The notes beneath the pieces were generated by a model that worked only from the letters and a program-made list of their open reading frames with translations, was not told where the DNA came from and made no database searches. From positions 1 through 38,631 of the forward strand of contig CAIXHD010000573.1 of the NCBI GenBank assembly GCA_903919065.1: a stretch of 38,631 nucleotides of DNA, in the 5' to 3' direction. Shown piece after piece: positions 1-14,940 of the stretch (position 1 is its first letter; each line of letters begins with the position of its first letter). Both the position numbers and the translations under genes were made by a program. This stretch comes from an uncultured Bacteroidota bacterium (lineage in GTDB: Bacteria; Bacteroidota; Bacteroidia; Bacteroidales; UBA12481).

Positions 1-162
1 ATTATTGCTCACAGGCTTTCCACCATCCAGAATGCTGACCAGATCTTTGTGGTCAAGGAGGGTAAAATAGCTGAACAGGGGACGCATGCTGAACTATTGA
101 AATTAGACGGAGAATATCGCTATCTGTTTGAACTTCAAAACCATGGAATCCAACAAACCTAA
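1..162 (+). CDS. ABC transporter ATP-binding/permease protein, C-terminal fragment (5' truncated by window edge)
   Basis: Frame 1 reads [60 protein letters not shown] is the H-loop (switch) region of ABC exporters. Not in the ORF list because there is no start codon in the window. Confidence 0.9.
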   Translation: MIAHRLSTIQNADQIFVVKEGKIAEQGTHAELLKLDGEYRYLFELQNHGIQQT

Positions 163-829
163 CAGAAGCTCGATCAGCATCAGTAATGAAATTGCCGTTC
201 TGTTTCCTGAGATAGTCATTGGCTTTTTGGAAGCTAAAATAGAGAACAGTCCGGGCCATCAAGAGCTCTGGAGACTTCTGACCGACAGATGCGATGAAAT
301 TTCCGCCACTATGGATGAGGAAAGTATCCGTCAGGTTGAAGGCATTAGTGCAGGTAAACAAGCATACAGGCATCTTGGCAAAGACCCCAACCGTTACCGG
401 CTCTCCGCTGAAGCTTTGATGAGAAGGGCAGCCAAAGGGAAAGGACTGTATTCAATTACATCTGCGGTAGATTCATTGAATCTGGTATCTCTTAAAACAG
501 GAATCACGATCGGGGGATTCGATGCTGATCAAGTCGAAGGCGACATTGAGCTGGGAATAGGTATTCAGGGCGAGGAATTTATTGCTATCGGCCGGGGACC
601 GTTAAATGTGGAAAGGCTTCCCGTATACCGCGATCAGGCCGGAGCCATCGGCAACCCGACATCAGACAGCGAAAGAACCCAAATTACCTTGCAGACAGAG
701 CACATTTTAATGCTGATAACCGGTTTTTATGGCACGAAAGGAATCGACCTTGTATTTGAACAGTTAATATCCTTATTATCTGATTACTGCGAATGCAAAC
801 AACATATTACCGGATTCATAAGAAATTGA
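143..829 (+). CDS. B3/B4 tRNA-binding domain-containing protein (PheT B3/4-like)
   Basis: [36 protein letters not shown]...[21 protein letters not shown]...; B3/4-domain pattern ([24 protein letters not shown]). Start taken at the internal ATG at 143; overlaps the end of the ABC gene. Confidence 0.75.
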   Translation: MESNKPNRSSISISNEIAVLFPEIVIGFLEAKIENSPGHQELWRLLTDRCDEISATMDEESIRQVEGISAGKQAYRHLGKDPNRYRLSAEALMRRAAKGKGLYSITSAVDSLNLVSLKTGITIGGFDADQVEGDIELGIGIQGEEFIAIGRGPLNVERLPVYRDQAGAIGNPTSDSERTQITLQTEHILMLITGFYGTKGIDLVFEQLISLLSDYCECKQHITGFIRN

Positions 830-2181
830 TGATTATGAAGTCAAAAGTTCTGATAGCCCTTATTGCCTTGAAAATCTTTTTTGGGTGCCATATCTCAGGA
901 GCCCAGGAAGTCAAGAGTTTCCCATTTGATCCGCTGGTAACCTTAAAAGCCTGGAATTATGACAAGCTGATAAAAACCATGGGCAGCGGAGAAGAGATTA
1001 TCAGTAAGATTAACAATCAGGACTATGTTTCCGGGCTTCGCTACAAGGCGGATCTTCTTGGAATACAGGGTACGCTTGAATATACTTTCACTCAGGATAG
1101 TATTTCCAGTTTTCATTTCAGGTTCCTTCATACAGCGAGAGTTGTGAATGCCGACCATTCCGACAGGAGAACCCGAGATCGTTCAGCGAGCCGTGAATCG
1201 GAACTTGCAATACAAAAGCTGGATTCACTGCAAAAGCTGGATTCTATTAGCCGGGACTCGGTGATTAAGGGTATAACCGGCATAATGGGTGAGCCTTTCA
1301 GTAATGGTCCAACCCCAGTCACAGAAAAAACTGCCAGACATTCTGCTATCTGGATAAACAATGGCTTTTCGTGCCAATACAAGGATTACGTTGATTACAG
1401 TGAAATAGCATTTTCCCTACCCTATGTGCCTTTATGGCTGGTCGGGGAATTCAGCATTCCTAATAAAACCCAAATCATAAGCAAAAGGAATATAAAGACT
1501 AAAAAGATTAGCTGTACAGCGAGTCTGATGGGTTTTACATCCAGTGCGCCAAGAATTACCTATGCTGATTTCTTTCTTTTTATGGAATATTCAGGGGGAC
1601 AGAAATTCCTCGTCAGCATTCCAAAAAATCCTATGGATTATATGTATAATCAGCGATGGGTTGAGTTTTGCACCAGGCAAATGTTTCATATAAGCATTCC
1701 GGAGAATTCCATCGGATATCTCTCTTCAATGTCATTTGAAGACTGTGATGGTGACGCTGTTCCTGAGGTCTGGATTCAGGTTCGCGGAGATAAGCAGGGA
1801 AATCAGTCACGGCATCTTTTGTATTCCATTCAATTCAAGGAGCCGAACCTCATATTCGATACTGACGACCTTATCCCGACCGAAATCAGTTTTTTGAGTA
1901 GCTCACAGATTCTTGTTTCATGGCCTGACGGGGCCTCCAGGGAGATCACATTACCCAAGCCCCTTAATATTCCTTCTAAAGCCCAAAAGATTCATCCGAA
2001 AGGACTTAAATATCTTAAAACAACAAAACTCAATAGTGATGGGAGTGCCAATTTCATCGGAGGAATTGAATTGCGCTTGTCTCCCGAATCACCAGTATTA
2101 GGAATTTTGGAAATCACCTTTAAACACACCCCTGGTGCTTGGGAAACTGACCAGATTATTTTTGTGCCACAGAATAAGTAA
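829..2181 (+). CDS. hypothetical secreted protein
   Basis: ORF with ATGA-type overlap (stop TGA 827-829, ATG 829); N-terminal hydrophobic signal [26 protein letters not shown]; no family recognised. Confidence 0.7.
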   Translation: MIMKSKVLIALIALKIFFGCHISGAQEVKSFPFDPLVTLKAWNYDKLIKTMGSGEEIISKINNQDYVSGLRYKADLLGIQGTLEYTFTQDSISSFHFRFLHTARVVNADHSDRRTRDRSASRESELAIQKLDSLQKLDSISRDSVIKGITGIMGEPFSNGPTPVTEKTARHSAIWINNGFSCQYKDYVDYSEIAFSLPYVPLWLVGEFSIPNKTQIISKRNIKTKKISCTASLMGFTSSAPRITYADFFLFMEYSGGQKFLVSIPKNPMDYMYNQRWVEFCTRQMFHISIPENSIGYLSSMSFEDCDGDAVPEVWIQVRGDKQGNQSRHLLYSIQFKEPNLIFDTDDLIPTEISFLSSSQILVSWPDGASREITLPKPLNIPSKAQKIHPKGLKYLKTTKLNSDGSANFIGGIELRLSPESPVLGILEITFKHTPGAWETDQIIFVPQNK

Positions 2182-2245
2182 TTCTTGTAACAAGATGTGT
2201 CATCATGCGTCTTATGACCAGGCAAACACTTAAACCATCGTTAAC

Positions 2246-2965
2246 ATGAAACTTACAAATTTTTCAGCAGGAATTGCTTTTATATTATTGCTGACAGCAG
2301 GCTGCATGGAGAACGGACAGTTCGGCATCCGTGGTGAGGGTCCCGTGGTAGAAAGAAAAGTTGATATCGGCACCATCAGAGGGATTTCCCTTCCTGGTTC
2401 AGCTAAACTTTTTCTGACACAGGGATCGGTTCAGGAAGTTCGGATTGAAGGGCAGGAGAATATCATTAACAACCTTAATTTGAAGGTTTCCGGCGAAATA
2501 TGGCATATTGACAATAAAAAATCGGTATGGCAAAGTGAACCCCTTAAGATTTACATTACTCTTGAAACCCTTAAATTGATTGATATTTCAGGATCGGGCG
2601 AAGTTGAATACGTGAACCATTTCTCCGATCAGAATGATCTTGAGGTTCGTATTTCCGGGTCAGGAGAAATAAAGCTCGATTTAGATTCCAAAGACATAAG
2701 TGCGAATATAACCGGCTCTGGCGACCTGTTCCTCAAAGGCTCAGCAAGGGATCTTGATTTTCGTATTTCGGGATCTGGCGGTATCAGCGGCTTCGAACTT
2801 AAAGCTCAGAATGCAGATGTCAGGATCACCGGTTCCGGAGGCATGGAACTCAACCTGCAGGAGCGCCTGAATGCCCATATCAGTGGAAGCGGAAGTGTTC
2901 GGTATGAAGGCAGTCCAAAAGTTGACACCTCGATCACTGGCAGCGGGAGTGTTCGCTCACGTTAG
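2246..2965 (+). CDS. head GIN domain-containing (DUF2807) lipoprotein, putative auto-transporter adhesin
   Basis: Lipoprotein signal LLLTAGC followed by repeated ISGSGE/ITGSGD/ISGSGG motifs typical of DUF2807 beta-helix proteins. Confidence 0.85.
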   Translation: MKLTNFSAGIAFILLLTAGCMENGQFGIRGEGPVVERKVDIGTIRGISLPGSAKLFLTQGSVQEVRIEGQENIINNLNLKVSGEIWHIDNKKSVWQSEPLKIYITLETLKLIDISGSGEVEYVNHFSDQNDLEVRISGSGEIKLDLDSKDISANITGSGDLFLKGSARDLDFRISGSGGISGFELKAQNADVRITGSGGMELNLQERLNAHISGSGSVRYEGSPKVDTSITGSGSVRSR

Positions 2966-2969
2966 CATT

Positions 2970-3490
2970 ATGGAAATCAACCTGATTATTACAAAATTTT
3001 ACCCTTCTGACAGCCTGGCTTATCATGTTTTACTAACTCATAGCATGGCCGTGGCAAGAAAGGCTGTTGATCTGGCTCTTAATTTGAACCTCAGTAATAA
3101 GGAGGTGGAATTTATCACGGAAGCTGCATTGCTTCATGACATTGGCATCATTTACACCTCGGCTCCGCAAATTGGGTGCTTTGGTGATCTCCCGTATATA
3201 TGCCATGGATATAAAGGTCATGACCTCCTGATTTCGGAAGGATTACCACTTCATGCATTAGTTTGTGAGCGGCATACCGGAACCGGACTAACTTTGAATG
3301 ACATTGACGGATTTGGTGGACTTTTACCCCGGAGGCCTATGGAACCGATATCTCTTCCGGAAAAACTGATCACCTATTGCGACAAATTTTTCTCAAAAGA
3401 CCTGACAAAGCTTGAAGAAGAGAAGTCTTTTGAATCAGCTTTGGCTGGAATACTCAAGTACGGAGAAGATAAAGGGAATATATTCAGAGA

Positions 3491-3515
<25 letters not shown>
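2970..3515 (+). CDS. HD domain-containing phosphohydrolase (HDIG-type)
   Basis: H...AALLHDIGI motif, conserved downstream H (HGYKGHDLL, CERHTGTGL). Start taken at ATG 2970 after the previous stop. Confidence 0.85.
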
Positions 3516-7188
<3,673 letters not shown>

Positions 7189-8202
7189 TTACCTGGTTTT
7201 AACAGGAGTGAGACCAACGGTTTTTATCAGGAAAGATTCAGTGGCTGTGTATACTTTCATCCAATTCGGATTGGTAAGATCGCAACCGATCACATGAGCT
7301 CCGGCATCAGGAAATGCAACAGATACTTTCTTATCGGAAGCAGTTCCGAGCTTTTCGTACATCCAAAGGATCTTTGGAACGCTTACCGTATTGTCCTGAT
7401 GTTCCTTGTCCTTATAATAATATCCAACAAATACAGGCTGCGTAACCTTTTTGAACACACTGGGTTTCATAGTTTTTACAACCAGTTTCTGAAGATATAC
7501 CACCGCTTCCACACGGTATTTATTGTTCCAGAAAGGATCAGTTTTCGGGTCTTCAGCAAGTATCCTGTATTTTCCACCCGATATCATTCTTCCGAGCTGA
7601 AGTCCAAATGGCCCACCCAATAAAAAGCTGGCCTTATTGGCAATCCTGACATTTGGGGAATAGAGTATTACTGCAGCAACAATATCCGGATAGTCAGCAG
7701 CCATTTGCAAGGCCAGCGTTCCACCCGTGGATGTTCCCATGAGAATTACCTTTTTTCCGAGAGCCTTTGCAATTACCAAAGCCTCTTTGGCAGAATTCCA
7801 TAGATTATCCGGAGTCATATTTAACAATGGATCAGGGGAGATCAGTCCATGTTCTGCCAGACGCGGGATATAGGTATTCATGCCGAAAGCCTTGCCAAGA
7901 TTTACATGGGTTGGATTTCCTTCTTCAGGAGATGCAGAAAATCCGTGAAGGTAAAGAAGACAATATGGGGTTTGCTCTCTTGTATTTTCATTGAAATAAA
8001 TTACCTGTGAGATATTACCCGGCTTAATATTGGGAACAGCGAGTTCCTTAAGTATAACATATCTTCCTGCTTCTGAGCAAGTGACAGAAATAACAGGGAG
8101 GTCCTTGGTTAAATGGACCTTTGACTGTGCAGGTCCGGCCATGATGGTCATTGTTAAAACCATCAGGATTCCGGCGGTCAGTAATAGTCTTTTGTTTTTC
8201 AT
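7189..8202 (-). CDS. secreted alpha/beta hydrolase (esterase/lipase-like)
   Basis: Signal peptide; LLYLHGFSASPEEG oxyanion region and nucleophile elbow GTSTGG; C-terminal H in GAHVIG. Confidence 0.85.
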   Translation of the reverse strand: MKNKRLLLTAGILMVLTMTIMAGPAQSKVHLTKDLPVISVTCSEAGRYVILKELAVPNIKPGNISQVIYFNENTREQTPYCLLYLHGFSASPEEGNPTHVNLGKAFGMNTYIPRLAEHGLISPDPLLNMTPDNLWNSAKEALVIAKALGKKVILMGTSTGGTLALQMAADYPDIVAAVILYSPNVRIANKASFLLGGPFGLQLGRMISGGKYRILAEDPKTDPFWNNKYRVEAVVYLQKLVVKTMKPSVFKKVTQPVFVGYYYKDKEHQDNTVSVPKILWMYEKLGTASDKKVSVAFPDAGAHVIGCDLTNPNWMKVYTATESFLIKTVGLTPVKTR

Positions 8203-8229
8203 AGTTAGGTTATCAGTTTTCCATTTTTT

Positions 8230-8967
8230 CTAATGAAATAATACCCCCTGATCAGAAGTTGCAAGGATATCGGCAATATGAAGGCATCGAATACCAAGAT
8301 GCTGTTTCCGGATATAAGAATCAAGATGCATAAGACACGACATTTCCGTTGAAACTATATATTCAGCACCTGTTGACAGGGCATTTTCAACCTTTTGTTG
8401 TGCCATAGCGGTTGAAATGGGTTCATGTTTTATGGAGAAAGTTCCGCCAAATCCGCAGCACGTATCGGTATCAGGCATTTCGAGGAGTTCCAGTCCCCTA
8501 ACTTTCTCAAGCAGTGCCCGGGGTTCGCTCCTGATGCCGTATTCACGAAGAGCTGCACAGGAATCATGGTAGGTTACCTTTGCCCTGAACCGGGCACCTA
8601 CATCTTTCACCTGCAAAACATTAACCAGAAAATCAGTAAATTCATAAATCTGGGAACGCAGTCTGTTATATTGGTTCAGGTATATGGTACCTTTCAGAAG
8701 TCCGGCATAATAATTCTTAACGTACCCGGCACAGGAAGCTGAGGGACAAACAATTGGCCGGGAAGCGCTGAAATCGTCGATAAATTTATTAGCCAGATCT
8801 CTGGCTATATCCCAATGTCCGGCATTGTAAGCGGCCTGACCGCAACAGGTTTGTTCCGGATTATAAAACACTGTACACCCAACATTTTCCAGTACACGAT
8901 GAACATTCCAACCAGTATCAGGATAAAGCTGGTCCACAAAACAAGGCATGAAGAGATCGACTTCCAT
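8230..8967 (-). CDS. (Fe-S)-binding protein, LutA/YkgE family (two CCG domains)
   Basis: MPCFVDQLYPDTGWNVHRVLENVGCTVFYNPEQTCCGQ ... CPSASCAGYVK ... TYHDSCAALREYGI ... DTCCGFGGTFSIKH. Confidence 0.88.
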   Translation of the reverse strand: MEVDLFMPCFVDQLYPDTGWNVHRVLENVGCTVFYNPEQTCCGQAAYNAGHWDIARDLANKFIDDFSASRPIVCPSASCAGYVKNYYAGLLKGTIYLNQYNRLRSQIYEFTDFLVNVLQVKDVGARFRAKVTYHDSCAALREYGIRSEPRALLEKVRGLELLEMPDTDTCCGFGGTFSIKHEPISTAMAQQKVENALSTGAEYIVSTEMSCLMHLDSYIRKQHLGIRCLHIADILATSDQGVLFH

Positions 8968-9027
8968 AATGGGATAAAAGTATCGAAAACAAGACGATTT
9001 CCGTCAAGGAGAGGCAAATATGACTCT

Positions 9028-9981
9028 CTATAAAATTGCTTCGGCTATTTTTCTGATATTATCAGCACGCCCCATGGTAAAGAAGTGGATAATGGGCACT
9101 CCGGAGGCGATCAGCTCCTTGGATTGCTGAATGGCCCATTCAATGCCCACCTGCCTTACTTCATCATTATTTTTACACTTATCCATTTCTCTGGAAAGTT
9201 CAGCAGGAATATCGACTTTGAAGGTTTGGGGCAGAATATTCAGGTGACGTTTTATAGACACAGGCTTAATCCCAGGAATTATGGGTACTTTGATTCCTGC
9301 ATTGCGGCATGCCTCCACAAAGCTGAAAAACTTGCTGTTATCGAAAAACATCTGGGTAACAACATATTCGGCACCTGCCTCAATTTTTGCTTTCAGATGA
9401 GCCAGGTCGCTCTCAAAATTTGGCGCCTCGATGTGTTTTTCAGGATAAGCTGCGACTCCGGGCGAGAAATCCAGTGGCTCCGGATTTTCCAGATCATCTT
9501 CCAGATATTTGCCCTTATTCAAATCAACCACCTGCTTGAGCAGGTCGATGGCATGAACATGCCCGTTTCTGGTCGACAAAAACCTACCAGTCAATGGATT
9601 GGCATCACCCCTGACAATTAAAATATTATGAATTCCCAGATAATGCAGATCAATAAGTGCATCTTCCGTTTCTTCCTTTGAGAAACCGCCGCAAATAAGG
9701 TGTGGAACCACATCAACCCGATACCGGTTTTGTATAGCGGCAGAGATTGCTACAGTACCCGGCCTTTTCCTGACCACCTTTGGTTCCAGCAATCCATCGG
9801 GTCTTTCTTTAAGATCGACTTCGGCCTGATGATAGGTTATATTGATGTATGGAGGTTTAAACTCCATCAATGGATCCAGTGTATCATAAATAGTATGAAT
9901 ACTTGATCCTTTTGTCGGCGGAAGTATTTCAAAAGAAAATTTCGGCCCTTTCAATTTCTCAATGTGTTCGGTTACTTTCAT
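9028..9981 (-). CDS. metF: methylenetetrahydrofolate reductase
   Basis: [68 protein letters not shown]. Confidence 0.95.
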   Translation of the reverse strand: MKVTEHIEKLKGPKFSFEILPPTKGSSIHTIYDTLDPLMEFKPPYINITYHQAEVDLKERPDGLLEPKVVRKRPGTVAISAAIQNRYRVDVVPHLICGGFSKEETEDALIDLHYLGIHNILIVRGDANPLTGRFLSTRNGHVHAIDLLKQVVDLNKGKYLEDDLENPEPLDFSPGVAAYPEKHIEAPNFESDLAHLKAKIEAGAEYVVTQMFFDNSKFFSFVEACRNAGIKVPIIPGIKPVSIKRHLNILPQTFKVDIPAELSREMDKCKNNDEVRQVGIEWAIQQSKELIASGVPIIHFFTMGRADNIRKIAEAIL

Positions 9982-12900
9982 TTATAATTCAAATGAGTTG
10001 ACATTTGCTTCTCGGCATGGAGAACAGATATTCCCCTGCGCCTTGCATAATCGTTGATCTGGTCCTCGCCGATTCGTCCAACCTGGAAGTATCGCGATTC
10101 AGGGTGTGCAAAATATAGACCGGCAACTGACGCTCCGGGATGCATAGCCAAGGTTTCGGTAAGTACGATGCCAGTGCGTTTTTCTGGATCCAGGATTTTG
10201 AACAGGGTAAGCTTATCCTCATGGTCAGGGCAACTTGGATAGCCAATTGCAGGACGGATTCCGCTATAGGCCTCTTTAAGCAGCTCTTCCGTTTTAAGGT
10301 TTTCCCCGGGTGAATGTCCCCATATTTCTTTTCTTACCTCTTTATGAAGAAATTCCGCGAATGCTTCGGCAAGGCGATCCGCAAGCACCTTGATCATGAG
10401 AGATCGGTAATCGTCATTCTCTTCAGCGAATTCCCTGCTTTTTTCATCACAGCCAATTCCGGCGGTTGCTGCAAACAAACCCACAAAATCCTTATGCCCC
10501 AGTTTCTCGGGTGCAACAAAATCAGAGAGGCAAAGATTCGGTTCTCCTGCTTCCTTAACTTCCTGATTACGTAAGAAATAGAATCGTTCCAACTCCCGGG
10601 CAGGATCTTCATGATCATATACGATTATATCCTCCTGATCGGAATTTGCCGGCAAAATACCAACTATTCCATTTGCCTTCAACCATTTATGCTCAACTAT
10701 ATCCTTAAGCATCTCTTCAGCATCAGCAATCAAACTTTTTGCCTCTGTACCTTTAAGCGGATCTTCAAGAATTGCAGGGTACCTCCCGCGAATATCCCAG
10801 GTATAAAGGAAGAACGACCAATCTATATAAGGGATAAGTTTTTCGATTGGATAATCAAAGAATTCAATGAATCCCTGATGATTGGGTTGAATGATACCTG
10901 CTCCACCCTCCCAATTCAACTTAAATGCATTTTCTCTGGCTTTTGCCAATGAAACATGACCTTTTGCATGATCACGGCCTGCGTATTCTATTCTGATTTT
11001 ATCATAATCGGCCTTGATCTCCAATTTCCTGGCCTCGCCACGTTCTTCGGAAAGCAGATTGCTTGCAACGCCCACTACTCTGGAAGCATCTCTCACATGT
11101 ACGACAGGACCGTTATAAAAAGGATCAATCCTCAGTGCAGTATGTAATTCAGAGGTCGTTGCGCCACCAATAAGAAGTGGAATATGAAGTCCGGCTTTCT
11201 TCATTTCTCCGGCAACATAAGCCATTTCTTCCAATGATGGTGTGATCAGTCCGCTGAGGCCGATCATGGATGCTTTTTCCCGAATCGCGGTATCAATGAT
11301 TTTCTCGGCAGGAACCATTACGCCAAGGTCAATTACCTCATAATTATTGCATTGGAGGATGACACCAACAATGTTTTTACCAATATCATGAACATCTCCT
11401 TTAACAGTGGCAAGTACAACTTTACCAGCATTTCCTGTGCCCGTACCGTTAAGCTTCTGGGCTTCGATAAAAGGGGTAAGATAAGCGACCGCCTTTTTCA
11501 TTACCCTTGCGCTTTTGATGACCTGAGGGAGGAACATTTTTCCTGAACCAAAGCGGTCACCGACGACACCCATGCCCTCCATGAGCGGCTGTTCAATTAC
11601 CTCAAGGGCGAGCTGGAATAAATGCCTGGCCTCTTCAACATCCTCCTCTATATAATCAGCAATACCGGCAACCATGGAATGTATCAGCCTGTCCTTAACA
11701 GGAAGTGACCGCCAATCTTCCACGTGCCCCACACTTTTTTTATCTGTTTCACCCGTTCTCTCGGCATAGGCAAGCAACCTGTCGGTGGCATCCTTTCTTC
11801 GGTACATCACCACATCCTCAGCAAGCTTCAGTAAGGCAGGATCAACCTCATCATACACCTGAAGCATGGAAGGATTTACAATGCCGACATCCATACCAGC
11901 ACGAATGGCATGGTAAAGAAAAACAGCATGCATGGCCTGGCGGATATTCTCACGCCCGCGAAAGGCGAATGACAAGTTACTCACGCCTCCGGAAACCTTA
12001 ACTCCAGGAAGATTTTGTTTTATCCAGCGAGTTGCCTCAATGTAATTTAGTCCGTAACGGTTATGTTCTTCCATACCGGTAGCTAAAGCCAGTACGTTTG
12101 GATCGATGATAATATCTTCAGGTGGAAATCCGGCCTTGTTTACCAGCAAATCGTAAGAGCGGCGGGCGATTTCTATCTTTCTTTCAACGGTGTCAGCCTG
12201 GCCGGCCTCATCAAAAAGCATAACTATTACGGCAGCTCCAAAACGACGCAGAAACTCTGCCTGCTCAAGAAAGATTTCTTCACCGGCTTTCAGGCTTATT
12301 GAGTTTACCACCGTCTTTCCCTGTGTATTCTTCAAACCCTCCTGAATGGCAGAGAATCTTGATGAATCAATCATAACCGGAACCCTGGCTATGTCAGGAT
12401 CTGTGGCCACCATACGCAGAAATCTTCCCATTGCCTCCGGTGCATCAAGAAGCGGATCATCCATGCAAACATCTATCATCATGGCGCCACCTTCAATCTG
12501 TTCCTTGGCAACACTTAGTGCTTCCTCGAATTTTGATTCACGGATAAGCCGTGCGAATTGTTTCGACCCTGCAACATTGGTACGTTCACCAATATTGATA
12601 AAATTAGATTCAGGGCGGATAACCAGCGGCTCTAATCCGGAAAAAACCGTGGGATTCTGTAGGGGAGGACCCATGAGTCCTCCCACTTCTGTAATGGGAG
12701 GACACACGGGTCCTCCCCTACGCGCATTAATTTTATCGGCAACCCCGGCGATGGCACGAATATGATCAGGGGTTGTTCCGCAGCATCCTCCGATGAGGTT
12801 TACCAAACCTTCCTCCAAAAATATTCTGATCCAATCAGCCATTTCACTTGCAGATTGGGTATAATCACCAAGTTCATTCGGAAGTCCGGCGTTGGGATGT

Positions 12901-13721
12901 GCTGAGGTAAAGATCGGATTGCCATCTCTGGTTTTCCTTCCATTTGTTAAACGTTTCAGCTCCCTCAGATATGGAAGCAGCTCCTTCGCTCCCAGAGCAC
13001 AATTTATCCCTATTATCAGTGGATTTGCATGCAATACGGAGTAAAAGAAAGCCTCAAGGGTTTGCCCCGAGAGGGTCCTGCCACTTGCATCTGTGATAGT
13101 CACAGAAATTACGATCGGCCACTCCTCGCCCCGGGTCCTGAATTCCTCCTGCAAACCATAAATTGCTGCTTTGGCATTCAGAGTATCAAATATCGTTTCG
13201 ATAAGAAATCCATCCACGCCACCATCCAGTAAGGCAGCAGCCTGTTGCTGGTAAGCTTCAGCAAGCTGATCGAAAGTTATATTACGAAATCCTGGATCAT
13301 CCACCTTTGGCGACATGGAAGCGGTGCGATTGGTAGGTCCGATGGCACCTAAAACAAATGCTTTATCGCCGGCAGCCCTACGAGCAATTTTCGCAGCCTC
13401 CAGATTAATCTGATATACCAGGTGACCCGTATGATAATCTGCCTGTGAAATTGAATTGGCATTAAAGGTGTTGGTCTCAATAACCCTGGCCCCTGCCGCA
13501 ATATACTGGCAGTGAATATCATAAATATAATCAGGTCGGGATAAATTCAGGAGGTCATGATTACCTTTTAATAACTGGGGATGATCGGTAAGCTCTCCCG
13601 ACCGGTAATCTGATTCTGTTAAACGAAGTTTCTGAACCATAGTGCCCATAGCACCATCCAGAATAAGTATTTCGGACGATAAAGCCTCAGATAATCGTTT
13701 ATATGCAGGATTTTTTATCAT
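9978..13721 (-). CDS. metH: cobalamin-dependent methionine synthase
   Basis: [25 protein letters not shown] (Zn/Hcy domain), [16 protein letters not shown] (pterin domain), [13 protein letters not shown] (B12 domain), activation domain [11 protein letters not shown]. Start placed at [10 protein letters not shown] (13721), 1 bp after the hom stop, rather than 13757. Confidence 0.97.
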   Translation of the reverse strand: MIKNPAYKRLSEALSSEILILDGAMGTMVQKLRLTESDYRSGELTDHPQLLKGNHDLLNLSRPDYIYDIHCQYIAAGARVIETNTFNANSISQADYHTGHLVYQINLEAAKIARRAAGDKAFVLGAIGPTNRTASMSPKVDDPGFRNITFDQLAEAYQQQAAALLDGGVDGFLIETIFDTLNAKAAIYGLQEEFRTRGEEWPIVISVTITDASGRTLSGQTLEAFFYSVLHANPLIIGINCALGAKELLPYLRELKRLTNGRKTRDGNPIFTSAHPNAGLPNELGDYTQSASEMADWIRIFLEEGLVNLIGGCCGTTPDHIRAIAGVADKINARRGGPVCPPITEVGGLMGPPLQNPTVFSGLEPLVIRPESNFINIGERTNVAGSKQFARLIRESKFEEALSVAKEQIEGGAMMIDVCMDDPLLDAPEAMGRFLRMVATDPDIARVPVMIDSSRFSAIQEGLKNTQGKTVVNSISLKAGEEIFLEQAEFLRRFGAAVIVMLFDEAGQADTVERKIEIARRSYDLLVNKAGFPPEDIIIDPNVLALATGMEEHNRYGLNYIEATRWIKQNLPGVKVSGGVSNLSFAFRGRENIRQAMHAVFLYHAIRAGMDVGIVNPSMLQVYDEVDPALLKLAEDVVMYRRKDATDRLLAYAERTGETDKKSVGHVEDWRSLPVKDRLIHSMVAGIADYIEEDVEEARHLFQLALEVIEQPLMEGMGVVGDRFGSGKMFLPQVIKSARVMKKAVAYLTPFIEAQKLNGTGTGNAGKVVLATVKGDVHDIGKNIVGVILQCNNYEVIDLGVMVPAEKIIDTAIREKASMIGLSGLITPSLEEMAYVAGEMKKAGLHIPLLIGGATTSELHTALRIDPFYNGPVVHVRDASRVVGVASNLLSEERGEARKLEIKADYDKIRIEYAGRDHAKGHVSLAKARENAFKLNWEGGAGIIQPNHQGFIEFFDYPIEKLIPYIDWSFFLYTWDIRGRYPAILEDPLKGTEAKSLIADAEEMLKDIVEHKWLKANGIVGILPANSDQEDIIVYDHEDPARELERFYFLRNQEVKEAGEPNLCLSDFVAPEKLGHKDFVGLFAATAGIGCDEKSREFAEENDDYRSLMIKVLADRLAEAFAEFLHKEVRKEIWGHSPGENLKTEELLKEAYSGIRPAIGYPSCPDHEDKLTLFKILDPEKRTGIVLTETLAMHPGASVAGLYFAHPESRYFQVGRIGEDQINDYARRRGISVLHAEKQMSTHLNYK
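12659..12721. repeat. 63-nt palindromic element embedded in the metH coding sequence
   Basis: GTAGGGGAGGACCC (12659-12672) is the exact reverse complement of GGGTCCTCCCCTAC (12708-12721); inner GTCCTCCCA (12677-12685) pairs with TGGGAGGAC (12695-12703). Each half also folds alone: GGGAGGAC-CCATGA-GTCCTCCC and GGGAGGAC-ACACGG-GTCCTCCC. Confidence 0.85.
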
Positions 13722-13722
13722 A

Positions 13723-14940
13723 TCAGTCAATTTTCCCTGTCCATGCGACGAAAACATTGAGTTTTCTGATCAGGTTCTTCATTTTATGCAATGTATCAAG
13801 TTTTATCTTTCCAATAACATAATTATAGGCCGGACCTGTGTATTTCTCCGAAACGGACTCGAAATCAAAATGACTGAGGTCGACCAGATCATGATAACGA
13901 AGATAAACTTCGACGGTAATATCCCTTGTGTACAATGGAGAAGCGAAAAAGTTCAATTTTTTGTATTCATAGCGGTAGTGGTGTTTCCTCGCGGTGATGT
14001 CGGAAAGCACTGCTGAACCAGTTGGGAAGGCACCAGCTCCTTTGCCGAACATAAATTGCTTATCGTAAAACTGGCCTTCAATAATAACTCCATTATATTC
14101 TTCCTCAACACTATAGATATACTCATCTGCACTAACGAACTTAGGCAAAACAAACATGGTGAATTTCTTTCCGTTCACCTTGCTTACCTGGGCAACCAGC
14201 TTTATTTTCTTACTCTTTTCCCTGGCATACAGGATATCGTGTTCAGAAACATTGCTGATCCCATAATGGAATACCTCCTCGGGATCCACCAGTGTACCAA
14301 AGCCATGCAGGGCCAGGATAATCAGTTTAAACATGCTGTCGAAGCCATCAACATCAAATGATGGATTACTTTCTGCAAACCCAAGTTCCTGCGCATATTT
14401 AAGAGCATCATCATAGGTCCAGCCTTGCTGAAAAATCCTGGTCAGGATAAAATTTGATGATCCGTTAAGGATACCGGTAATAGACTGCAAAAGGTCGTTA
14501 TCATAGTATTCCTCGAGATTTCGGATTACAGGAATGCTTCCACAGGCTGAAGCATCGTAGAGAAGTGCAACCCCATGAGTGCGCTGAAGTTCAATCAGCT
14601 CCTTCAAATGATGGGCAAGCATGTTTTTGTTTCCAGAAACAACTGATTTCCCATTCATTAAGGCTGTTTTAACTATCTGATAAGCAGCATCTGCATCATC
14701 AATCAATTCCACAATAAGATTTATTTCCGGATCGTTAAGCAGATCATGAGGGTTGATTGTAACAAGTCTGGAATCAATGGTTCTGGGCTTATCCTTTTGC
14801 TTCACACAGACAATCTTAATGGTAGCATCTGCAGTCTGAACCTCCTGTAATACTTTATATAGGCCCTGCCCCACCACGCCGAACCCAAAGAGTCCGATCA
14901 CGAGTTTGTTTTGCTTTTCAGTTGTCATATTTTCAGTCAT
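13723..14940 (-). CDS. homoserine dehydrogenase
   Basis: [84 protein letters not shown]. Confidence 0.93.
   Translation of the reverse strand: MTENMTTEKQNKLVIGLFGFGVVGQGLYKVLQEVQTADATIKIVCVKQKDKPRTIDSRLVTINPHDLLNDPEINLIVELIDDADAAYQIVKTALMNGKSVVSGNKNMLAHHLKELIELQRTHGVALLYDASACGSIPVIRNLEEYYDNDLLQSITGILNGSSNFILTRIFQQGWTYDDALKYAQELGFAESNPSFDVDGFDSMFKLIILALHGFGTLVDPEEVFHYGISNVSEHDILYAREKSKKIKLVAQVSKVNGKKFTMFVLPKFVSADEYIYSVEEEYNGVIIEGQFYDKQFMFGKGAGAFPTGSAVLSDITARKHHYRYEYKKLNFFASPLYTRDITVEVYLRYHDLVDLSHFDFESVSEKYTGPAYNYVIGKIKLDTLHKMKNLIRKLNVFVAWTGKID

Noticed and set aside
12659-12721. metH as a disrupted pseudogene
   Set aside because: The frame is intact across the palindrome and all four domains are present.
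12346-12765. Plus-strand 139-aa ORF across the metH palindrome, and other antisense ORFs in metH, GH2, susC and pntA
   Set aside because: Antisense to strongly supported genes, with no recognisable domains or signals; expected by chance.
13722-13757. Upstream start of metH at 13757
   Set aside because: Would overlap the hom stop by 35 nt; [10 protein letters not shown] at 13721 fits normal MetH N-termini and operon spacing.
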